Assembly (NCBI RefSeq): GCF_005221325.1
Contig: NZ_CP039891.1
Coordinates: 62,001-126,000, forward strand
Reading direction: 5' to 3'
Source of the DNA: Agrobacterium tumefaciens
Lineage (GTDB): Bacteria; Pseudomonadota; Alphaproteobacteria; Rhizobiales; Rhizobiaceae
DNA: 64,000 bases
Shown: positions 18,253-27,024 of the stretch, in pieces
Layout of the letters: each line of letters opens with the position of its first letter
Numbering within the stretch: position 1 is the stretch's first letter
Made by a program: the position numbers and the translations under genes
The notes under the pieces: model-generated
Told to the model about the DNA's origin: nothing
Seen by the model: only the letters and a program-made list of their open reading frames with translations
Database searches by the model: none

Positions 18253-19323
18253 CTAGGTCTGCCTAGAACGGATGACTTCGCAGTCGATCAACTGCTGAAA
18301 CATGTCGCTCATGGATTCTTCCAACGGCCGGTACATTACCCCTAGTTCTCGTCTGCTACGGCCGTTGTCGCACCGGAAATGATGATCGACATTCCGGGCA
18401 ACGATCTTGCGTGTAATGCCTCCGCCCGCGAGAGGGCCTACGAGCCACATGAACCACTTGGGCAGTGCGCGGCGAGGTATCGGATTGGCATGCCCATACT
18501 TCGGCAGCAGGGTCAGCGCCAAACTGAGCAAATCCGTATCATGGCGGCTGATTATGTATCTTCCGCTAGCGGTTGGGGTAAAAGCAGCGGACAGGTGGGC
18601 CTTGGCAAGATCTCTGACATCCACGGCGCCCAATCCCCACCGCGGCGCTCCCCATCGCAAAGTCCCGTCACCCATTTGCTTCACCATGCGGAAGCTCTCG
18701 GAGGTGGCGTAGGGATTGATGCCGGGTCCGATGACCAGGGATGGATTGATGGAAACGAGATCCCATACCTTCTGACTTCGGGCGATCCTCCAAGCTTCCC
18801 GCTCCGCAACTGTCTTGGAATATGAGTATGGATTGTGCTGGAGAGAGGAAGAGCTGTTCCAGAGATCCTCGGTGAGAGTTTTATTTGGTGCTTCTGCGAC
18901 GTCGGCCGCATCGCCGTACATGGCGGCACAGCTACTGGTCAGAACCACGCGTTTGATGGTGGGGTGTCTTGTAGCCTCTTCCAGAACATTTCGCGTACCA
19001 AGCAACGCAGGATCAACAAGGTCTCTCTGCGGGTCCTTGACGTCGACCACGAAGGGGGACGCGGTGTGGAATACGATTTGGCAACCCATCATCGCCTCGC
19101 GATAGGAGCCGGGCGCCAGCAAGTCAGCTTCAAAGAACTTTATCGTGCCTGGCCCACTCTCTGCAATTTGGCGCAGGTATTTCGTCTTTTCGGGATCGCT
19201 TGCTTTTCGGATCGGCGCATGAACAGTGAGGCCCGCCTCGATCAAATCCTTGACGATCCAACCGGCAACGAAGCCGGTCGCACCCGTCACCATGACAGGG
19301 TGGGTTGTTTCTTTTTCATCCAT
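18253..19323 (-). CDS. NAD-dependent epimerase/dehydratase, dihydroflavonol-reductase-like SDR
   Basis: 356 residues from the ATG at 19323 (AAGGA nine bases upstream; the frame also allows a TTG one codon earlier). Extended SDR: the cofactor motif TGATGFVAG is near residue 15, the Asp of VVLTSSCAAMYG is followed by the catalytic YSYSK. It most resembles 4-dihydromethyl-trisporate or dihydroflavonol-4-reductase-type ketone reductases, but the substrate cannot be predicted. It is last in the TetR, DJ-1, lipocalin-like, SDR series on the minus strand, 108 bases after the preceding gene. Confidence 0.85.
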   Translation of the reverse strand: MDEKETTHPVMVTGATGFVAGWIVKDLIEAGLTVHAPIRKASDPEKTKYLRQIAESGPGTIKFFEADLLAPGSYREAMMGCQIVFHTASPFVVDVKDPQRDLVDPALLGTRNVLEEATRHPTIKRVVLTSSCAAMYGDAADVAEAPNKTLTEDLWNSSSSLQHNPYSYSKTVAEREAWRIARSQKVWDLVSINPSLVIGPGINPYATSESFRMVKQMGDGTLRWGAPRWGLGAVDVRDLAKAHLSAAFTPTASGRYIISRHDTDLLSLALTLLPKYGHANPIPRRALPKWFMWLVGPLAGGGITRKIVARNVDHHFRCDNGRSRRELGVMYRPLEESMSDMFQQLIDCEVIRSRQT

Positions 19324-19431
19324 CAAATTGATCCTTGATTTACCGCGATCCAGTGCCGCGACGAGGGCTGTTCTCGCTTCCCCGAATAAGACACGGCAGA
19401 GAGACGAGATCGGGCGTTCAAAGCCGCCATT

Positions 19432-20508
19432 TCATGGGGCTTTCGCAATGGCGCGACCGAGAAAGTCCATATTTTCCAAGACACCCGCATCTGCTGCGCG
19501 TATCGTCGCGCCATCGCTTTTTCCAAGCTCAACCGAGACCTTCGCCGGGAAGCGCGTGTACCAAGCCTCCCAGTCTTCGGACGAGCTTTCAAACTGGTAC
19601 GAGGCGATCACGGTTCGCTGACCGTCAAAGCGCACAGACGCGGTCAGGTCGCCATTGTCGACCAGATAAATGCAGTCACTACTGGTGGGCTTGCCGGTGT
19701 CTGGATGGGTTATCTTGACGCCTTCCAGACACGTGACTGCGTCGTTGAAGGCGTCGACCAGGATTAAGTTGCCTTGGGTGACATACAGCAGTGGCGTCTC
19801 GCGTCCGCCGACCTCGTTGGTGAAGCGTACAGAAGCAGCTACGATGGTCGTCTCGCCGACCTGAGCGCGGCCCCACAACCAGCCCGAAAGAATGTGATCC
19901 ATGGCGACATTCCCCCAATTATGATCGTGATATCCGTTGCCCTCGACCTCGATGGCGGCGCCATCGACAAACAGGCGCCCGGTCACTCGTCCGCCTGGAA
20001 CTGCGCAGAACCAGGAGAAGTGCCTTCCGTCTACGTCCCAACGTCCGGTTCCCGGGCGGTAAGACGGAATAGTGCGTTCCAATGTGATATCGATACCGAA
20101 ACCACCAGCAGAATCGGGATCAACAAAGATATGATATCGATCCAGGCTTCCTCCTTCGCTTCGGAAGAAGTGCGGCCCCATCCGAGCGTCACAATGGGTG
20201 TCGGCGATTTGCAGCTCATTTGAATTGACGGATATCTTTTGTTCCGAGAGCTTCTTTCCGTCTTTTGCAATATCGAGCCTAATGAACGCGGAGATCTCTC
20301 CATCAGCGTTGATTTCGATATTATGGGCCACGATGCAAAAGTAACCATTCGAGAAGTGCGCGTCGGCGTACCACCACTCGTAAGCTCCCGATTGGAACGG
20401 TTTAGAAAGCCGGAACCCGTCTTCCCAAGTCTGCGGCACGTCACGATCAATCTTTAGTTCTGCGAAGCTTGCGTCATCGTCGAGAAGGCGACCTTGCTTT
20501 GTCGGCAT
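19432..20508 (-). CDS. Lipocalin-like (CrtC/AttH-type) protein
   Basis: 358 residues; the ATG at 20508 has AAGGA eight bases upstream. The fold signature is of carotenoid 1,2-hydratase/AttH-like twin-lipocalin proteins: YEWWYADAHFSNG near residue 45, RYHIFVD, and the GNGYHDHNWGN block near residue 200, followed by WLWGRAQ. Family members hydrate carotenoids or act as Diels-Alderase-like pericyclases, and many have no known role. No signal peptide is seen. It lies between the DJ-1-like and SDR genes and could work on the same small molecule; that link is inferred from position only. Confidence 0.65.
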   Translation of the reverse strand: MPTKQGRLLDDDASFAELKIDRDVPQTWEDGFRLSKPFQSGAYEWWYADAHFSNGYFCIVAHNIEINADGEISAFIRLDIAKDGKKLSEQKISVNSNELQIADTHCDARMGPHFFRSEGGSLDRYHIFVDPDSAGGFGIDITLERTIPSYRPGTGRWDVDGRHFSWFCAVPGGRVTGRLFVDGAAIEVEGNGYHDHNWGNVAMDHILSGWLWGRAQVGETTIVAASVRFTNEVGGRETPLLYVTQGNLILVDAFNDAVTCLEGVKITHPDTGKPTSSDCIYLVDNGDLTASVRFDGQRTVIASYQFESSSEDWEAWYTRFPAKVSVELGKSDGATIRAADAGVLENMDFLGRAIAKAP

Positions 20509-20627
20509 AACTATATTCCTTCCATTCATTGCCCCGAATCTGGACGCACGATGCCCGGCCACCGGAAGCCGGTGGCAAAAGCATGGCCAAGTCTGGTGAT
20601 TTATAGGCTGATCAGTTCAGCCGACTC

Positions 20628-21620
20628 TCATTCGCTTCTGCTCAGCATTGATCGCAGGCGGCTCGTTTGCACGTCGACCGATTGTGGACCGTTGCCGGTC
20701 AGCAGCTTTAGATGAGGTTCCCATTCGACACGGATCGCCGCCGGATTGAAGGACACACGGACGTCGTAGCCGGCCTGTTTCAATGCCTCGTCCACATAGT
20801 ATGGCAACCTCGTCTTCTTGCCGGGAATTTTAGGATAGTTCGTTGCAAGAGCCACCAACTCTCCGAACTTTGGCACCGTCGTTATCTTCGCACCACGAAA
20901 CGGGTGGTTTGGATAGTCGATGGGGTTCCCCCCGGAATCTACCCTCCACCTCGCCGAGGTCATTGCGATTGGCGCGTGGCAAATCAACGAAAGCAGCACA
21001 TTTTCTTCATAGGCCGTATTGATGATCTCGCCGAGCCAGGGAGAATCCTTGAAATCGACGACGGGGGCGTGGCCGCCGGGGAAATGAATGAATTCGAAGT
21101 CGCCGATCGAAAAGGGATCGCCGGGATCACGATGGCGTTCGACGACAGTCCGGGCCGAGAGATAGTCCTTCTGTGGCAGCGCTGCAAAACTGGCGAGAAC
21201 TTCATCAAATAATGCGGCCGCTTCCGGGTCTGTGTTCGGCAGTACTTCGGATAGCGGCAGAGCGCCAAGATGGCGGCGGGCAAGCGCAAGTTCTGCACTA
21301 CGGCGGGAGACCAGATCGGGATGGCGATGGGCAAAGCTTTTCGGAGCGAGCATATTGGCCGCAGCGGCGATCGTCATGCCGCTCGTCGCGAGAAACGGGA
21401 GCGACAGGCCGTTGATATCGAGTTGAGGCAACGCGCCATCGGGCGTGCATAATGTGAACTCGTGGGAGTTCTCGAACTCCTTCAGCACCTGCGCCAATTC
21501 TATAAGGAAGACGCCTGTTGAAATTAAATGCCCCTGCGGCTCGCTGACCGGAAAATGGCGTGCAGACGACAGAATGATAAGGGCTTTGGGTTTGCCTGAT
21601 GCGTGGGGATCGGCTGTCAT
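20628..21620 (-). CDS. DJ-1/PfpI family protein (Hsp31/glyoxalase III-like)
   Basis: 330 residues from the ATG at 21620, which has AGGAG upstream. The class I glutamine-amidotransferase-like fold is shown by FIHFPGGHAPVVDF (acidic residue and oxyanion loop region), and the nucleophile elbow LSLICHAPIAM with Cys. The CHAP elbow is that of Hsp31-type glyoxalases and deglycases. The family handles methylglyoxal or other reactive carbonyls. The start lies two bases after the TetR stop, so both are in one transcription unit. Confidence 0.82.
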   Translation of the reverse strand: MTADPHASGKPKALIILSSARHFPVSEPQGHLISTGVFLIELAQVLKEFENSHEFTLCTPDGALPQLDINGLSLPFLATSGMTIAAAANMLAPKSFAHRHPDLVSRRSAELALARRHLGALPLSEVLPNTDPEAAALFDEVLASFAALPQKDYLSARTVVERHRDPGDPFSIGDFEFIHFPGGHAPVVDFKDSPWLGEIINTAYEENVLLSLICHAPIAMTSARWRVDSGGNPIDYPNHPFRGAKITTVPKFGELVALATNYPKIPGKKTRLPYYVDEALKQAGYDVRVSFNPAAIRVEWEPHLKLLTGNGPQSVDVQTSRLRSMLSRSE

Positions 21621-21621
21621 A

Positions 21622-22239
21622 TCAGCTCCTTTTTTGACTATGGAGCAAAGCGCGCAGAAGGATGGGAACCATGCTCGATATGCCACCTGGGCTGATCACC
21701 CTGTCGAGGGCTACGCTGCGTTCAAGTGCCATCAATCCGCTCGCGAGGTCTTCCAACGTGACGGGTGGAGGTGTTTTGCTGAGATCGAAAAGTCGCTTGG
21801 CGAGCCGCGCATAGAGCGCGCGTTGCTCGGCCATGATGGCCCAATAGGCCTTGCCGAAATCGGCATTGCGCACCGCATGCAGTTGAAGTTCGGCGGAGAC
21901 CAAAGCGTGCTCCGGGCTCTCGGAAAGTTTTTCCGCCCAGGCATCGAGACCGTCGAGGGCTGCCTTTAGGTCCTCACCCGCAGCATCAATGATGGTCGCC
22001 ACCCGTTCGGATTCCTCAAGCTTGTGCAGCTTTAAGACCTCCAGCAACAAGGCCTCTTTACTCTCGAAATTCGAGTAGAAGGCGCCCTGCGAGTACCCAG
22101 CAGCCTCTGCGATATCGCGCATCGATGCCGCATTGAAGCCACGCGCAGCAACCTGCTGTCGCGCGGATTCGATCAAACGCTGGCGGGTTTGCTCACGGGT
22201 TTCTTCACGGGTAAGTCGGCGACGGTTCACATCCTTCAT
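21622..22239 (-). CDS. TetR-family repressor
   Basis: 205 residues. The N-terminal HTH lies at about residues 14-60 (RQRLIESARQQVAARG, then RDIAEAAGYSQGAFYSNFESKEAL), a textbook TetR domain. The ligand-binding half is helical and unassigned. It is the first gene of a minus-strand series with the DJ-1-like gene directly behind it, so it probably controls that series and itself. The AT-rich stretch just upstream (22240-22310) contains GATATC-centred repeats that could be the operator. Confidence 0.88.
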   Translation of the reverse strand: MKDVNRRRLTREETREQTRQRLIESARQQVAARGFNAASMRDIAEAAGYSQGAFYSNFESKEALLLEVLKLHKLEESERVATIIDAAGEDLKAALDGLDAWAEKLSESPEHALVSAELQLHAVRNADFGKAYWAIMAEQRALYARLAKRLFDLSKTPPPVTLEDLASGLMALERSVALDRVISPGGISSMVPILLRALLHSQKRS

Positions 22240-22459
22240 GAGATTCAGATATCAGATGACATCGGAATTCGCAATGCTATCAATAAATTTTATCTGAATG
22301 ATTGGGAGGGATCTGTCACAAATTCGGGAGGGCGCTAACGGTATGATCGATGGGGCGGCATGGACCGTCGCCGCGCGCACTGCGTGAGACCCTCTACACT
22401 CAGGTTCGCCACTGTGTTTGCTGGAATTTGCCACCAGGTTGAAATCCAAGCGCGACCTG

Positions 22460-22782
22460 ACAAGATCTCCCCTCACCCGCAGCGATCTCCACCGTATTCA
22501 ATGCGGCCGACTGGTTCGACGCCAACGATCTCGGTCCTTCCCCACAGTCGGCAATGTCCTTCGACCGGTCCTTTCTTGCCCTTGCTGCAGCCGCTAACGG
22601 GCGCGGAATCGCACTAGAATTGAACATACTGGCACGACCTACACTGGGAGGCGGCCACCTGGGTGCGTCCCGTTGAAGGAAAGGGGCGTCATACCCGCTA
22701 TATCGGTCACTATCTCGTCCACCCTAAATCGGGAAGCCAGCGCCGGCTTGCCCGTGGGTTCGGCAGCCTTGGACATAGCTGA
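22460..22782 (+). pseudogene. Remnant of a LysR-type regulator (C-terminal domain, frameshifted)
   Basis: Two plus-strand frames carry the end of a GcvA-like LysR effector domain. From 22491 to 22676 the translation contains MSFDRSFLALAAAANGRGIAL and LARPTLGGGHL, ending in a stop; from 22678 to 22782 a shifted frame continues with RYIGHYLVHPKSGSQRR. The order is that of LysR C-termini (YHLVYP-type block after the helix). No N-terminal HTH is left, so this is a decayed gene fragment. The rest of 22240-22832 has no gene. Confidence 0.6.
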
Positions 22783-22832
22783 GAAGATGCTGCGGAAGCA
22801 TCCATTCGGGCATACCCATCCGGAATGACACC

Positions 22833-23552
22833 TCAAATCTGTTCGATGTCTGAATCTTTTGGCGAGTTGCGAAATTCGACAGGTAAGTCTGCCCTCATAT
22901 TACCGGGTGCCACATACAATTCCATGTTCTCTCGCGACAATTCCCAGTGCTGGAAAACGAGATCGACAACCGCATTTTCATCGTGGTTCTTTATGGACGC
23001 AATAAAACCGTCATGATGCTGGGTTGCCAGCAGAAGGCGCTGTCGCATGTCATCATTTCGCGGGCGAAAGAATGTTTGTCCAATACGAGCGTGGTCCACG
23101 AGAAGACGCCGCAAGCTCGGTTGCAGATAAACGTTGCCGGACATTTCACCTATGATGGCGTGGAACCTGTTGTTCTCCAGAACCATCGCAAGCGCGTCAG
23201 CGTTGTGGCTGGCAGCACGAAACCGTTCCTGCGTGTCACACAATTCAGATAGCTGCTTTGGTCTGAAGTTCTGGACCGCCAGGCGGCCGATGGCTGCATA
23301 GATCATAGGCGCAACCAGAAAGAAATGCCGTAGCGTCGAGTAGTTCAACGGCGCGACGCGTGCGCCTTTGTTATCTCTAATGTCGATATAGCCCTCACCG
23401 GCAAGGCGGCGGAGAATATCTCGCACAGGTGTCCGTGACAGACCGTATCTCTCACTGATGCTGACCTCGTCCAAGTCCTCGTCCGGATCGAGTTCCATCG
23501 TCAAAATCTGTCGTTTGAGATCGTCGTAGAGACTGCTCTTGTCGCTCTTCAT
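22833..23552 (-). CDS. GntR/FadR-family regulator, copy 1
   Basis: 239 residues. The winged HTH lies at about residues 8-70 (SISERYGLSRTPVRDILRRL) and an FCD-type helical ligand domain at about 90-220, with His residues in NRFHAIIGEM and ATQHHDGFI of the metal-binding type. It is a close paralogue of the regulator on the opposite strand at 23896. The two start regions face each other across 343 bases. No catabolic gene follows on its own strand, so it may act on the divergent operon. Confidence 0.9.
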   Translation of the reverse strand: MKSDKSSLYDDLKRQILTMELDPDEDLDEVSISERYGLSRTPVRDILRRLAGEGYIDIRDNKGARVAPLNYSTLRHFFLVAPMIYAAIGRLAVQNFRPKQLSELCDTQERFRAASHNADALAMVLENNRFHAIIGEMSGNVYLQPSLRRLLVDHARIGQTFFRPRNDDMRQRLLLATQHHDGFIASIKNHDENAVVDLVFQHWELSRENMELYVAPGNMRADLPVEFRNSPKDSDIEQI

Positions 23553-23784
23553 AGTCCGCCTTCATACGACAAGTCGTTGTCGTCACACTAACGCTGTCGC
23601 CGAAGCGGCGCAACCGAAGTCCTGTATCCTGCGTCAGACATGGAGACATCGCGGTGCCAAAGACTGCCATAGCCCTCGCAATCCGCAATGGACCTGCTCT
23701 GCTCGGCGTTAGGTAGTCGCCGCGTCTCTCCGCCTTCACTACACCGGCATCGTCCCGTCCATTTGTATTTTCCAGGTGTAATAA

Positions 23785-23805
23785 TTGTGTACTTAGATAA
23801 TACAA
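23785..23805. promoter_or_regulatory. Possible GntR operator in the divergent intergenic region
   Basis: Imperfect palindrome TTGTGTACTTAGATAATACAA within the AT-rich centre of 23553-23895, between the two divergent GntR genes. FadR/FCD-type GntR proteins bind short inverted repeats of this kind, so it could serve one or both regulators. The repeat is seen; binding is inferred. Confidence 0.4.
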
Positions 23806-23895
23806 TCGTGTTGACTCGCTTCGGACCTCGTGTAAATTTTGTGCTCACCGCCCAAAAGCACCGTCTTGTGGGGACAACGATCACGGGGAATTCGG

Positions 23896-24606
23896 ATGAA
23901 GGGTGGCAAAAGCGAACTCTACGATGATCTCAAGCGTCAGATTCTGACGATGGAACTCGATCCCGACGAGGATCTGGACGAAGTGTCGCTAAGCGAAAAA
24001 TATGGCCTCTCGCGCACGCCAGTCCGAGAAATATTCCGGCGACTGGAAGGTGAAGGTTACGTCGACATTCGCGCAAACAGGGGCGCACGGGTCATCCCGA
24101 TGAACCATTCGACCCTGCGTCATTTCTTTCTTGTCGCGCCGATGATCTACGCGGCGATCGGCCGCCTGGCGGTCCAGAACTTCAAGCGCCACCAGCTTGC
24201 TGACCTTGAGGCCACGCAGGAACACTTTCGCCAAGCAAGTGTCTCGCAGGACGCACTGGCGATGACGCTGTCGAACAACCGGTTTCACGCGATCATCGGC
24301 GAGATGTCCGGCAATGAATACCTTCAGCCTAGCCTTGGCAGGCTGCTGATCGATCACGGTCGCATCGGCCACACCTTCTTTCGTCCGCGTAATGCAGACA
24401 TGCGCGAGCGGCTTCAGAAATCGGTCGAACATCATGACGGCTTCATCGCGGCGATCGCGGCGCGAGACGAGGACGCCGTCGTCGATCTCGTGTTCGAACA
24501 CTGGGAACTGTCACGCGAGAACATGGAAATGTTCATCGCCCCCCAAGCACTCAAGGCGGACGCAGCGGTCGGCGCGCCGATGCAATCGATGGAGAAGTCA
24601 TCATGA
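23896..24606 (+). CDS. GntR/FadR-family regulator, copy 2
   Basis: 236 residues from the ATG at 23896 (GGGGA upstream; the frame extends to 23839, but that extension is not shared with the paralogue). The HTH (SLSEKYGLSRTPVREIFRRL) and FCD domain match copy 1 almost block by block, including NNRFHAIIGEMSGN and the HHDGFIA stretch. Its stop overlaps the next gene in an ATGA, so the regulator is the first gene of the catabolic operon it presumably controls. Confidence 0.92.
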   Translation: MKGGKSELYDDLKRQILTMELDPDEDLDEVSLSEKYGLSRTPVREIFRRLEGEGYVDIRANRGARVIPMNHSTLRHFFLVAPMIYAAIGRLAVQNFKRHQLADLEATQEHFRQASVSQDALAMTLSNNRFHAIIGEMSGNEYLQPSLGRLLIDHGRIGHTFFRPRNADMRERLQKSVEHHDGFIAAIAARDEDAVVDLVFEHWELSRENMEMFIAPQALKADAAVGAPMQSMEKSS

Positions 24607-25514
24607 AATTCGAAGGTATCTACACCCCGGCGGTGACACCGCTTCGACCGGACGGGCAGATAGACCGCGCAGGGTTTGCAGCCATCCTCGAATCACTCAT
24701 TGAAGCCAAGGTTCATGGCATCGTCGTCGGCGGATCGACGGGCGAATATTATGCCCAAAGCACTCTGGAGCGTAACGATCTCGCGGCCCTTGCAAAGGAT
24801 GTGATCGGCAATAGGGTCCAACTGGTGATCGGTACTGGAGCGACGAGAACAGAGGATTCCGTAGCCTATGCGGTGGCTGCGCGGGAGATCGGCGCTGACG
24901 CCATTCTGGTGTCGTCCCCTCCTTATGCGCTGCCGACTGAACGCGAGAATGCCGTTCATGCACTGACGATCGACCGTGCGGCAAACTTGCCGATCATGCT
25001 CTACAACTATCCGGCCCGCATGGGCGTGATGATGGGAGACGAATATTTCTCCCGCGTCGGTAAATCCAGGAATGTTGTAGCGATCAAGGAAAGCTCCGGG
25101 GACATGGGCAACCTTCACCTGCTCGCCCGGAAGTTTCCCCATATCGGCCTGTCCTGCGGCTGGGACGATCAGGCGCTCGAGTTCTTCGCCTGGGGAGCGA
25201 GAAGCTGGGTCTGCGCCGGCTCCAACTTTCTGCCGCGCGAACACGTCGCGCTTTATGAAGCCTGTGTCATCGAGAAGGATTTCGACAGGGGGCGCGCGAT
25301 CATGACTGCGATGCTACCGCTGATGGACTTCCTTGAATGCGGGAAATTTGTCCAGTCCATCAAGTATGGCTGCGAGCTGATCGGCCTGAAGACCGGATCG
25401 GTGCGTGCGCCTTTGCGGGCGCTGAACGCCGAAGAAAAAAGAACCCTCGAGACCGTCGTTGCCACTGTGAAGCGCACGGTTGCCCAGATCACGTCGGGAG
25501 CTAACAATGCATGA
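24603..25514 (+). CDS. DapA-like lyase/dehydratase (dihydrodipicolinate synthase family)
   Basis: 303 residues, (beta/alpha)8 aldolase fold. Family marks are GSTGEYYAQS near residue 42, MLYNYPAR with the catalytic Tyr near residue 137, and VAIKESSGD with the Schiff-base Lys near residue 161. Relatives act as dihydrodipicolinate synthase, 2-keto-3-deoxy-sugar-acid lyases or dehydratases, or 1-pyrroline-4-hydroxy-2-carboxylate deaminase (HypD). With an ALDH, an FAD oxidase and a proline-racemase-like protein behind it, a HypD-like step is the best guess, but not proven. The start overlaps the GntR stop and the end overlaps the ALDH start. Confidence 0.85.
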   Translation: MKFEGIYTPAVTPLRPDGQIDRAGFAAILESLIEAKVHGIVVGGSTGEYYAQSTLERNDLAALAKDVIGNRVQLVIGTGATRTEDSVAYAVAAREIGADAILVSSPPYALPTERENAVHALTIDRAANLPIMLYNYPARMGVMMGDEYFSRVGKSRNVVAIKESSGDMGNLHLLARKFPHIGLSCGWDDQALEFFAWGARSWVCAGSNFLPREHVALYEACVIEKDFDRGRAIMTAMLPLMDFLECGKFVQSIKYGCELIGLKTGSVRAPLRALNAEEKRTLETVVATVKRTVAQITSGANNA

Positions 25515-27024
25515 ACCTTTGACCGCGGCCGAATACAGGGCCATCGCCACCAGCCTTCACCTGCCGACCAACGCCTTCATCGACGGCGCCTTCCGTCCGG
25601 CAAAGTCCGGCAACACATTCATCTCAACCAATCCCGCAACCGGCGAGACCCTGGCACAGATCGCGGCCTGCGACGCAAGCGACGTTGACGAGGCCGTTGC
25701 CAGGGCGAGACAGGCGTTCGATGACGGCCGCTGGCGGCTTCTGGCTCCGGGCGACCGAAAGGCCGCGCTATTGAGGCTTGCCAAGCTGATTGAAGATAAC
25801 CGTCATGAACTCGCCGTCATGGAAAGCCTCGACAGCGGCAAGCCGGTGCGTGAATGCCAGACAGTCGACGTTGCCGATACGATCCATACTATTCGGTTTC
25901 ACGCCGAAGTTATCGACAAGCTTTATGATAATACCAATCCCGTCGGGCCGAATGCCCTTGCGATGGTGGTACGCGAACCGATCGGCGTGGTCGGCTGTGT
26001 GCTTCCCTGGAACTTTCCGCTACTGATGCTTGCCTGGAAGATCGGCCCGGCGCTCGCCTCAGGGTGCTCCGTCATCGTCAAGCCCGCGCAGGAAACAACT
26101 CTTACGACGCTGCGCATCGCCGAACTGGCTGTCGAGGCGGGAATTCCGGCCGGCGTCTTCAACGTGGTCACCGGCGGTGGCAAGGAGGTCGGCGAACCGA
26201 TTGGCTTGCACATGGATGTCGACATGGTGGCCTTTACCGGATCTACGCCGACCGGACGTCGTTTCCTGCGTTATGCGGCAGATTCCAACCTGAAGAAGGT
26301 TGTCCTGGAATGCGGCGGCAAGAACCCGGCTGTTGTTCTTGCCGATGCCGAAGATCTGGATCTGGTGGCCGAGCAGGTTGTCAACGGCGCATTCTGGAAC
26401 ATGGGCGAGAATTGCTCCGCAACTTCCCGCCTGATCGTGGACAGCACGATCAAGGACGAGTTGCTTGAGCGGATCGGTGCCTATCTGCGCGAATGGAAGA
26501 CGGGCGATCCGCTCGACCCGGAAAATCGCATCGGTGCGCTCGTCAGCAAGCCCCACTTTGAAAAGGTGAAGTCATTTCTGGATGATGCGAAGACGGAGAA
26601 GCTTTCAATCACCCACGGCGGTACAACGCTCGACGGCATCTTTATCGAGCCGACCGTCATCGAAGGCGTCACACCGTCAAGCCGTCTGTTCAAGGAGGAG
26701 ATTTTCGGGCCAATCCTGTCCGTGACCACGTTCGAAACCCTGGCCGAAGCGGCGGCTCTGGCCAACGACACCAACTATGGTTTGACCGCATCGGTCTACA
26801 CCGGCAGCCTGCGCACGGCGATCCGGCTATCGCGCGACATTCGCGCCGGCCTCGTTACTGTCAACTGCTTCGGCGAAGGCGACGCTTCGACACCTTTCGG
26901 GGGGTACAAGGAATCGGGCTTCGGCGGCCGCGACAAGTCAATCTTCGCACACGACAATTACTGCGAACTGAAGACGATCTGGATCGATATCTCCGAGCGT
27001 TCCGTGGACGAGACAATCCGATGA
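25507..27024 (+). CDS. NAD(P)-dependent aldehyde dehydrogenase
   Basis: 505 residues from the ATG at 25507, which has GGGAG just upstream and overlaps the lyase gene by eight bases. ALDH marks: PWNFPLLM, FTGSTPTGRR, catalytic Glu in LECGGKNPAVV, catalytic Cys in NMGENCSATSR, and EEIFGPILSV. The overall style is nearest to PuuC-type (gamma-glutamyl-gamma-aminobutyraldehyde) dehydrogenases, while 2-oxoglutarate-semialdehyde dehydrogenase would suit a hydroxyproline route. It should oxidise the aldehyde made by its operon neighbours. Confidence 0.92.
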   Translation: MHEPLTAAEYRAIATSLHLPTNAFIDGAFRPAKSGNTFISTNPATGETLAQIAACDASDVDEAVARARQAFDDGRWRLLAPGDRKAALLRLAKLIEDNRHELAVMESLDSGKPVRECQTVDVADTIHTIRFHAEVIDKLYDNTNPVGPNALAMVVREPIGVVGCVLPWNFPLLMLAWKIGPALASGCSVIVKPAQETTLTTLRIAELAVEAGIPAGVFNVVTGGGKEVGEPIGLHMDVDMVAFTGSTPTGRRFLRYAADSNLKKVVLECGGKNPAVVLADAEDLDLVAEQVVNGAFWNMGENCSATSRLIVDSTIKDELLERIGAYLREWKTGDPLDPENRIGALVSKPHFEKVKSFLDDAKTEKLSITHGGTTLDGIFIEPTVIEGVTPSSRLFKEEIFGPILSVTTFETLAEAAALANDTNYGLTASVYTGSLRTAIRLSRDIRAGLVTVNCFGEGDASTPFGGYKESGFGGRDKSIFAHDNYCELKTIWIDISERSVDETIR

